A DNA stretch of 64,000 nt from positions 23,950,001 through 24,014,000 of the forward strand of contig OX335647.2 of the NCBI GenBank assembly GCA_946894095.1. Reading direction: 5' to 3'. Both the position numbers and the translations under genes were made by a program. Below are positions 56,360 through 64,000 of the stretch, piece after piece. The notes under the pieces were generated by a model. That model saw nothing but the letters and a program-made list of their open reading frames with translations. It did no database searches and was not told the origin of the DNA. Source of the stretch: Incurvaria masculella. Lineage: Eukaryota; Arthropoda; Insecta; Lepidoptera; Incurvariidae. Positions within the stretch are counted from its first letter, which is position 1; every line of letters starts with the position of its first letter.

Positions 56360-56567
56360 GGTACCAACCCGGGCGGGCTTAAACCCTACCACCTAGTAGG
56401 GGAAGGGGACCTACAGTTTTACATGGATTCCGAACCATGGAGCAGCTCGCATTCGTGACGAAATGCACTTATCGAACTCGGAAAGAGAAAGACAGTGGTG
56501 CATGTCGGAATTGAACCCAGGCCTCTGGTACGCTAGGCCAGTCCCTGCGTCACTAGGCTACGAGCCA
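56360..56567 (-). mobile_element. SINE 5' half with tRNA-type head B
   Basis: Head GGCTCGTAGCCTAGTGACG (minus strand), box B GGTTCAATTCC, the linker and half the body. The 3' part is missing at the junction with the RT fragment. Confidence 0.87.
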
Positions 56568-56669
56568 TGGTATACAATCTGGTCCCATTGCCGTATCATC
56601 TCGTAGGTTTCTTAGGTAGTTAGGTAGTACCTCCTCAATCCAGTCTTCAATTCGAGAGAGTGCAATTAA

Positions 56670-57207
56670 GGTGGCCCATCCCGCTCATCTCCCCATACAA
56701 AAGGGGAAAGAAGATCACGCCCATATTTCTTGTCAGAGATCCAAAATTTTGCTCAAAATAGCTTTATTTGATCGAACTAGATGTCTGATAACCATTGGCA
56801 TTGTAAAATTGAGTTTGGTTTCTAAATTATAAGGTCCGAAAGTTTTAATTTTTTGCGCGTTTTATACAATAACTTTGGAGGTGGATTACGCAATGATAAA
56901 GTAAGAACATCTTACAAAGATTAGTCATCAGACATAGCTTTTTTAATAAAGATTTATAATCTATTTGGTTTTTGTTAGATTTTTGACTACAGTGGTCGTG
57001 GTTTACTTTTAGCTATAAGTCGTTTTGAAATTCAAATTTTCGTAAATCGTAAATCATACACTATGCATATTGTCTTTCTTGTGGACATGTTGCATCTTCC
57101 TCATCACGGAGCCTGTCTTATTCTTTGAAACAATGAAGGTCCCAGAGCGCAACAGCACGGTTTTGTACGTGCCCGCGAATGAGTTATGCCCGCTGGGTTG
57201 GGCCACC
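56670..57207. mobile_element. TTAA MITE, tandem copy 1, 538 bp
   Basis: TTAA at 56666-56669 and 57208-57211. Ends GGTGGCCCATCCCGCTCATC and GGGTTGGGCCACC, the same family as 19602-20138. Confidence 0.9.
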
Positions 57208-57211
57208 TTAA

Positions 57212-57753
57212 GGTGGCCCATCCCGCTCATCTCCCCATACAAAAGGGGAAAGAAGATCATGCACATATTTCTTGTCATAACTCCAAAATTTTGCTCAAAA
57301 TAGCTTTATTCGATCGAACTAGATGTCTGATGACTATTGGCATTGTAAAATTGTATTTGGTTTCTAAGTTATAAGGTCCGAAAGTTCGAATTTTTCGCAC
57401 GTTTTATACAATAACTTTGGAGGTGGATTAAGCAATGATAAAGAAAGAACATTTAAAAAAGATTAGTCATCAGACATAGCTTATTTAATCAACATTTATA
57501 ATCTATTTGGTTTTTGTTAGATTTTGAACTACAGCGGTCGTGGTTTACTTTTAGCTAGAAGTCGTTTTGAAATTAAAATTTTCGTAAATCTTACCAAATC
57601 ACACCCTATGCACATTGTCTTTTTTGTGGACATGTTGCATCTTCCTCATCACGGAGCCTGTTTTATTCTTTGAAACAGAGAAGATCCCAGAGCGCAACAG
57701 CACGGTTTTCTACCGTGCCCGCGAATGAGTTAGGCCCGCCGGGTTGGGCCACC
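57212..57753. mobile_element. TTAA MITE, tandem copy 2, 542 bp
   Basis: It starts immediately after the TTAA at 57208-57211 that also ends copy 1, and finishes at TTAA 57754-57757. Same orientation as copy 1, but differing at many positions, so it is not a recent duplication. Confidence 0.9.
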
Positions 57754-57757
57754 TTAA

Positions 57758-58486
57758 AGGGATTTCCCCGGGCTGTTTCGAGCAGCTACATGATTTTACT
57801 CATTCCTCAATATCTCTATCGATATTGAACCAAAAACACTAACTTCTTGCAAGTAGTTTCGTTTTTACAATACCTTGATGACCAATATGAAGTTCTTTTA
57901 GCACATATTCTTGTAGCGTTTTTGGTATCATGATTCTATTTCCTTTAAATAGGCAATCATCTTATAAGGCTACTTCTTCCTCTCTAAATCCATACTGTTT
58001 TAGGCTTGTCCCAATTTAAGCGCAGTCAGCAGGTTATTTAGTTTTGGATCTTTATTTGTTCCTGCAGCAATTCTGTTTCTTGTAAATGGTAAAACATCTA
58101 GTTGGTTCACCTGAAACATGTAATTTTCATCGGCATTATTTTCTCATGGCAGTCTTGTAAAGTTATAGTCGTTTCACGAAATTGGAAAATGCCTCATCTT
58201 CCTGATGAAGCTTAAACTTGAAGTTCGGTACGACGCTCCCAGAGCTGCACAGTGCTGCGCCGGGAGAGGTCACGTTCGCGATGGCCTGCGAGCTTGCAGC
58301 TAGCATGCTCAACAGTTTTGACTATAGGTAGGTAAAGTCCTCGTCCATACTGAAACGAGTATTTATTTCTGTACTCTCTTGCTTTTCTGAGACTATCTGT
58401 TCATCAATAATCTATTGAATAGATCGATATTTATTCCAATAACCATCTACCATTTGAATTGGTGGTAATTCTTCATTCGAAAAATG
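57758..58486. other. Unrecognised; possible retroelement remnant
   Basis: No frame longer than about 60 codons. On the minus strand, scattered phrases look like retroelement protein but cannot be assigned. Confidence 0.3.
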
Positions 58487-58895
58487 TTTTTTTTTTTTAT
58501 GCGACCTGACATGGATGGCTAATACCACACAACTACCGTTATGATATTAGCCCAATACACCTCATTCCCGAAGGAATTTGGTGCCATGCCAGGACCTTCC
58601 CTTTATGAGCACGGCTACATTAAACTGGATGGAAAACATGGACAATTTTTCATTGCCGCTTCGACCATCTTTTCGTCCAATGCGATGGTACCAACCCGGG
58701 CGGGCATAAACCCTACCACCTAGTAGGGGAAGGGGACCTACAGTTTTACATGGATTCCGAACCATGGAGCAGCTCGCATTCTTAACGAAATTCACTTGTC
58801 GAACTCTGAAAGAGAAAGACAGTGGTGCATGTCGGAATTGAACCCAGGCCTCTGGTACGCTAGGCCAGTCCCCGCGCCACTAGGTTACGAGCCGC
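58487..58895 (-). mobile_element. Full-length SINE, tRNA-type head B
   Basis: On the minus strand: GCGGCTCGTAACCTAGTGG (box A), GGTTCAATTCC (box B), the linker, the complete body and 3' core, and an A-run of about 13. One of the best-preserved copies, about 409 bp, useful as family reference. Confidence 0.93.
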
Positions 58896-59027
58896 TCCGT
58901 TTGTCGGAATCGTCTAAAATGGATTTTATCCGGATAAGTTGGCCAATCGATCTACAATTAGATCGATTTTTCTTACATTTTTCAATGCTTTCTTCCGTCC
59001 TCGTCGCAATTGTTGTGTACTTATTTT

Positions 59028-59130
59028 AGAAGTAAAGTAACTGCTTAGGAAAACAACCATTGTATTTTCACATTAAATGTGTTGACAACTGACAGAAAGA
59101 TTATTATTTTAATATTGTATGGCATCACAC
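59028..59130. repeat. Direct repeat copy 2 within intron 3
   Basis: Matches 48292-48402 (TAACTGCTTAGGAAAAC, TTTTAATATTGTATGGCATC). It ends 50 bases before exon 4 and lacks the GC-rich exon-like piece that follows copy 1. Confidence 0.8.
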
Positions 59131-59178
59131 AACAGCATTGCTATCAATTGTTAATCAAATGAACATGACATGTTACAG

Positions 59179-59347
59179 TGGCGGGGTGGCGCGAAAGTGG
59201 GTGGGTGTCCCGCGAAGGTTGCTAGTTCCAGGTGGCCAGTCGCGTTGCGTGTGCGTCGACACAACTCAAGACAACTCACACGCGCTTTTGCAACCCTACC
59301 CGCACTGTCCGTTAGCAGCCACACACTGCACTGTGATCGCATCCTGA
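59179..59347 (+). CDS. CYB5D2: Neuferricin, exon 4 (terminal)
   Basis: Acceptor ATGTTACAG|T. The first base completes a Ser codon, then GGVARKWVGVPRRLLVPGGQ, SRCVCVDTTQD and YPHCPLAATHCTVIAS to TGA. The GGVxRxWxGVPRxLYxPGxxxxRCVC block and the final CPPLAxTC-like block are the family signature (from memory of the vertebrate protein). 11.3 kb separate it from exon 3, yet phase and length agree: 289+147+187+169 = 792 bases. Confidence 0.93.
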
Positions 59348-59438
59348 GCCACCATCCACAATCGTAGAGCTATAACAAGCTGCGAACGAGATTGGTTCTT
59401 TACTTTTTAACCTTTGACCGAGTCACACAACTTTGTTC

Positions 59439-59444
59439 AATAAA
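59439..59444 (+). terminator. CYB5D2: Polyadenylation signal AATAAA for neuferricin
   Basis: 92 bases after the stop codon, in the context TTGTTCAATAAAGACATGG. Confidence 0.7.
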
Positions 59445-59449
59445 GACAT

Positions 59450-59919
59450 GGAACAACTATCTTCCTCGATTCAAAGAAGATACTTGGTCATAAAAATATT
59501 GATGCATGACAATGAATCTAAGTTAACAGTATACAAGGCCACCTTGAAACCGATCTGAACTTACGGGCTACAGCTATGAGTTACCACATGCAACATAAAC
59601 ATCGACATCATAGAAAGATTCTAAACAAAGACACTCAGCATGATCTAGGATGATCTAAGATAGGCAACTGTGAGAGAAGAATCACCAAGCACACGGGAAG
59701 ATATAGAGAAAGACTACTCAAACGAACCCTACGGCCAAAGACCTCATGACATCGGATGCCATAAACTTTTAAAGGCTCCAGAGACATTCTGTCACTAGCC
59801 TACTGACAAGATTTGACTAAAATAATCATGCATGGACAAAGCGCAATTAAGGGAATGCAATCAATGGATCTCTCCCTGCCGTAATTTACCACACGCACAA
59901 GCGAACGCAGACACCAGCT
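59450..59919. other. No gene seen
   Basis: Moderate GC, no frame or repeat terminus recognised. Confidence 0.35.
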
Positions 59920-60117
59920 GCCCTATTTTTGAAACGATCGCTACCAAATTGCTGCAGCAATTTGCGATTCTGATCGCTAAAAACGCAGTTTCGTATTTTT
60001 GAATGACGTTTGGATAGCAGTGCCCGGCGGCCATTGGCTGTTGTCGAGCGTTTACGATCGCATTGCTAATCGCTGGCTGCAAGCGATTGCAAAGAATTTC
60101 AAAAATAGCGCGGCAGA
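59920..60117. mobile_element. Imperfect fold-back MITE, ~200 bp
   Basis: CTGCCCTATTTTTGAAA and TTTCAAAAATAGCGCGGCAG are inverted, with AGCTG on both sides as a candidate duplication. The interior has GCGATCG-rich sequence pairing across the centre. Confidence 0.55.
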
Positions 60118-60174
60118 GCTGATTATTGTAAAAAAAAAAGAATTTTCATATTGCAGCTTCACAAAAAAATCTAG

Positions 60175-60690
60175 ATTGATTTGGCGAGCATCACTGATTC
60201 TGTAGACAAGCGCATTCAGGTTGATGCAGTATATATCAATTTTAGCAGTGCATTTGACAAGGTCAATCATGCTATTCTGCTTTTTAAGTTTGCCAGGTAC
60301 GGTATTTGTGGTTCCCTGATTAAGAGCCTTACCTCTTATCTTGCTTCCCGGTCCTATACTGCTTCTTCTGGTGTCCCTCAAGGTTCACACTTTGGTCCTA
60401 TACTATTTACCATTTATAAACGGCATTGTTCATTGCATTCGGTATTGCAACTGTTCATTGTTCGCTGATGATCTCAAACATTTCAAGGAAATGACTTCAC
60501 TTCATGACGCTAGCCAAATGCAGGACGACTTGAGTCGGATTAAAGAATGGTGTGAGATCAATAATATGGTTATCAATGTATCAAAATGTCACCATATTAC
60601 ATTTACATTGACTACGCACCCGCGCTCCCGCCTGCAGTCTGGTCGAGCACTTAAGCCTCGTACTACTGATAGCTGTACTGCACTGTGTAT
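60175..60690 (+). pseudogene. Non-LTR reverse transcriptase fragment (Jockey-like)
   Basis: VDAVYINFSSAFDKVNHAIL (first catalytic Asp region), SSGVPQGSHFGPILF, a frameshift near 60415, then LFADDLKHFKE (FADD catalytic box) and QDDLSRIKEWCEINNMVINV. It ends in a stop by 60703 and has no C-terminus. Confidence 0.88.
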
Positions 60691-60703
60691 ACAAAATGAA
60701 TGA

Positions 60704-61955
60704 ATCACAACTGCAAAAAATATGGTTGCATTTCTTAAGAGGGTACTCTTTTCGTGTTGGTCTATAAAAAAGGGAAAACTATTTCCTATTCCATTTCTAA
60801 AGACATTTGGTTAAAATTATGCCAACAATATACGTACGTAGTAACTAGTATGTAGTCGTGTACGTGTTTTTTATTAAAAAAAAATCATTAATTGTATTAA
60901 AAGTTTTTTATGTACTGGAATATTAAATACTTAACATGAAACATTTTGAATTAAAACGTAAGCAAACCTAAACTGCTTTAAACTTAGTAATTTACAAGAT
61001 AAACTAAAACATAGTAAACTAGCTACTATGATTTAAAAATATATTGAGGAAAAAAAAGAAATCGGACATGTTTCAATGTAGAAAGCAGGTTTCTCCTGAG
61101 GCTGCGCGACATCTTTATATGTAAATAATGGGCGTTTAACCCCCTAGTCAGCACTCTGGACACTTTGGCCCGCTATCATTTTGTCCGTTGATCAGTGCTC
61201 TGGACCTTTTGGCCCGCTGCGAGTGGTCCATTAAAAGTCATTCCCAATGAATCAGGGAACGTTTTTTGTAGATTTCTTATTGTTTCGTTAAAAGATAAAG
61301 ACCCGGAGTAAAATATTACGCCCAATCTGGCAATCCCAAGGCCCGAGCTCAGATTTTTCCCGAATTTTCGAAATCGGCTGAGCTCAGTTTGTATCTGTGG
61401 TTATCAATGGATTTCTCGCACGGATATTCCGCAAAGTAATTGAAATATTTGACCGTGTATTGCTGTAATAAACAGATTGAACATGAAGGCATCAGATTTC
61501 GGCGAGAGAATTGCATTTCAAGTGCATTTGTTCCGAAAATGTAGCGACTAAGTGGAAGCCTCGCATATCGACATGTGAATTTTGATGATTTTGTCCATAT
61601 TTCATGTTCAACCGGTTTATTTCTGATATTTCGGTCGGTAGATAACTTTATTCCAGACATATCAATGATGAAATATGTTCGAAAACCCGATTCACAGAGG
61701 AAGATTGCTGTTTGGGCCAGTTAAACATTTTTCTCACATTTTAAAAGAAGGCATTCCAATTGACTGGAAATGCTTCAGCATGTATGGACTTAAATGTTGT
61801 AATTATACCGCATGCATGTGTCAGATACGAAAAACGTTAAGCAGCGCGCGAATACAGCTCGCTGCGAGTGCTTCCTGTTCCATTTGAACCGCATTTCATT
61901 CGCCTTTTTATCTATTTGAATGAAAATAATTTAAGCTAGAACCGCATTTCTTAAG
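60704..61955. other. No gene seen
   Basis: Near 61150-61230 the phrase CTCTGGACACTTTGGCCCGC recurs as CTCTGGACCTTTTGGCCCGC, a short imperfect direct repeat. The frames 61349-61660 (minus) and 61675-61887 (plus) have no domain. Confidence 0.35.
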
Positions 61956-62455
61956 CTGAGATAAATAGTCGTAACAGAAACTAAGACTAACGAAAAGTAG
62001 TACTTTGTGACGTCACTTTGACACATTTTGTATGGACGAAATCTCAATGTAACGCAAAGTGACGTCACAAAGTACTACTTAGTCTTAGTTTCTGTTACGA
62101 CTATTTAAGGCTGAGATAAATAGTCCTAACAGAAACTAAGACTAACGAAAAGTACTACTTTGTGACGTCACTTTGACAGATTTTGTATGGCAAAATCTCA
62201 AAGTAATGCAAAGTGACGTCACAAAGTACTACTTTTCATTAGTCTAAGGCTGAGGCTGAGATAAATAGTCGTAACAGAAACTAAGACTAACGAAAAGTAG
62301 TACTTTGTGACGTCACTTTGACACATTTTGTATGGACGAAATCTCAAAGTAATGCAAATTGACGTCACAAAGTACTACTTTTCGTTAGCCTTAGTTTTTG
62401 TTATGACTATTTATCTCAGCCTTAGTTTCTGTTACGACTATTTATCTCAGGCTTA
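61956..62455. mobile_element. Cluster of CTGAGATAAATAG palindromic MITEs
   Basis: At least three tandem copies of the family seen at 6785-6948: 61956-62107 (right end cut), 62111-62248 (right end cut) and 62257-62420 (complete), plus an isolated extra end at 62421-62450. Junctions read CTATTTAAGGCTGAG and AGTCTAAGGCTGAGG. Copies differ by substitutions (for example GTCGTAAC/GTCCTAAC). Confidence 0.88.
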
Positions 62456-63700
62456 GAGTCCTCTGTGGACTTTTATTTTACTAAGAACACACTCATTTAC
62501 ATTCCCATGAATCCTTTTCTAACTGAGAATTTTTTTTTTTTTTATAATGTCCAAAATACATTCATCGGAGCAACCTGTATCGTAGAAACTCATCGCAGTT
62601 GCCGCCTGATATACATTATTCTCACGTGCATCCCCTTGTGTTCGTGTGAATATTATTTGTTCAGCTGCACTAAATAATCTAAAATGTGTATCATTACAAG
62701 TTGCATTCGTTCTAGTTTCTGAAAATGTATAGTTTGGTTGGGGGAAATATTCCGAAGGGTCATCGATTTATTGCAAGTCAATAAATAGCACACGATTTGC
62801 AACATGCTGCAAATGCGCTCGCGTGCTATTTATTGTCTGCTGATCAGCTTGTATTGCGTTCGCATGGTTTCTGTTGATTGAAGGGTTAAATTGAAATAAA
62901 ATATGCCCTTTTAATTCCATCCATCCATCCAATCATACATTTCCAACATTTTACAGAAAATTATTGAATATTCAAGGACAAAAATGTTACATAGACGAAT
63001 GGACTGACCTCAATACATTTAAAGGGTTGAAATAAACACAACCCTAAAAATATCTTATTAAATATTTCATTACGATAGGCATAATTACACAAAAACACTA
63101 TCAAATTTATTAATTTCGTAATTTACGCATTATCATTGATTTTATAAAATCAATGGCATTTATCTTTTTTCTGGCGGCACAACAGTCCAACGGGCAAAGC
63201 GACGAAACTTACATGAGGTTCCAGCGATGGCGTATAGGATATCGATGCGTATTATAGGTGTTGCTCTAACAATATCTAATTTTAGTTTTGTCCTAGGATT
63301 CACAGCACAACTGCTGCTTTGGTGTGCAGCGGAGCTGCTGCGGGGGTAAAATCGGGAAACTTTGTTAAAATTCTTCAAAGGAACAAAATACATTTAATGC
63401 AGCCGATTATATTCAATCCTCATTGACAAAATTAAAGAAATTCAAAGCAAAACAAAAAAGCTCACGCAGCCAATTCATTGGTTGAAGTAATTGTGTAAAA
63501 AATTACATATATGATGTAAATACGATACAATAATTGGACTTACTTTTAAAAGATAAAATTATGGTATTTTCGCATAGTATACTTGCATAACTATACGGCA
63601 CAACATGAAAATATGGTACAAATGATGGTACAAATAGTATAATTATACTACGAAATCCAACGCTGGATAAAAGTTCCCCTCCCAAAAGCTTACGCTAGCG
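62456..63700. other. No gene supported; small inverted repeat
   Basis: CAATAAATAGCACACG / CGTGCTATTTATTG (about 62779-62837) form a short fold-back. A 77-codon minus frame at 63160-63393 has no recognised domain. Confidence 0.35.
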
Positions 63701-63799
63701 ATGAGTTCAGGTGTGGCCACCGCTAGTCCTGACTTCAATCGAAACCCTGTTCCACTACCAATGGAGCTTGATATGTTCAGTGCAGCCATTGAATGTTGA
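63701..63799 (+). CDS. Short 32-codon ORF, unrecognised
   Basis: ATGAGTTCAGGTGTGGCC... encodes a peptide with SPDFNRNPVPLPMELDMFSA that looks less random than its surroundings. It ends at TGA with no donor site visible. It could be a first exon or chance. Confidence 0.2.
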   Translation: MSSGVATASPDFNRNPVPLPMELDMFSAAIEC

Positions 63800-64000
63800 G
63801 TTTCACACCTTCTACATAACTATTTTACAAGTTATCATATTTGCTTTTAAATATTCTTAAATAATGTAAATTCTTTAATGTTGTTTATTCATCATTCATA
63901 CCTTTATGTACCTACTTACCTGCGAGTGCATTCAATATCAGCCGTTTTAAAACGGGATTCTCAGGAATTAGCGGTTGGTTACTCATACATATACCGTCAT

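Larger units (their letters stand above)
47865..59178 (+). other. Neuferricin intron 3, 11.3 kb, a nested-TE intron
   Basis: GT at 47865-47866, AG at 59177-59178. Its contents are listed separately. All elements can be removed without touching the exon junctions. Near-identical 105-110 base segments lie toward its two ends (48292-48402 and 59028-59130) in direct orientation. Confidence 0.85.

Overview
This is eukaryotic, very probably insect, nuclear DNA: AT-rich, packed with transposons, and carrying two recognisable host genes. A lepidopteran (moth or butterfly) is the best guess. That guess rests on remembered features of the order: a roughly 250-base repeat beginning CGGCCAAGTGCGAG (two copies), a Helitron with a short TC...AAAGGGGAAAG-type 5' end and a CTAG|T 3' end, and CR1-like and Jockey-like non-LTR elements. 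Nothing suggests bacteria: there are no operons, CRISPR arrays or ribosome binding sites.

Layout. (1) Positions 1 to about 29843 form one giant palindrome. Two arms of about 14.6 and 15.2 kb surround a 64-base GC-rich spacer at 14620-14683. The arms hold the same ordered set of transposons in mirror image but carry private deletions and substitutions. The left arm runs off the window start. (2) 29844-37750 is TE-rich flank with SINEs, a fold-back TTAA element, one short candidate exon (32843-33037) and several stretches in which I see nothing. (3) 37762-39054 (minus) is an intronless mitochondrial beta-ketoacyl-ACP synthase gene (OXSM type) with its poly(A) signal. (4) 39055-42810 is a divergent, TE-filled upstream region. 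(5) 42811-59347 (plus) is a four-exon neuferricin (CYB5D2) gene that I assembled from splice sites. It encodes 263 residues. Intron 1 is 4.3 kb and intron 3 is 11.3 kb. Intron 3 contains a nearly complete CR1-like retrotransposon, a gypsy integrase scrap, a fold-back element with tRNA-like arms, a Helitron nested in another CR1 copy, and two tandem TTAA MITEs. (6) 59450-64000 holds non-LTR debris, a cluster of short MITEs and no confident gene.

The most interesting observations are the palindrome itself, and a SINE superfamily in which one common body and A-rich tail is attached to three different Pol III heads: two tRNA-like types and one 5S rRNA-like type. The 5S-headed form is also carried at the same internal place in two Helitron lineages. 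Nested insertions give exact empty-site evidence in several places. The host genes do not appear to work together: OXSM belongs to mitochondrial type II fatty-acid (lipoate) synthesis, and neuferricin is a haem-binding cytochrome-b5-like protein of the MAPR family.
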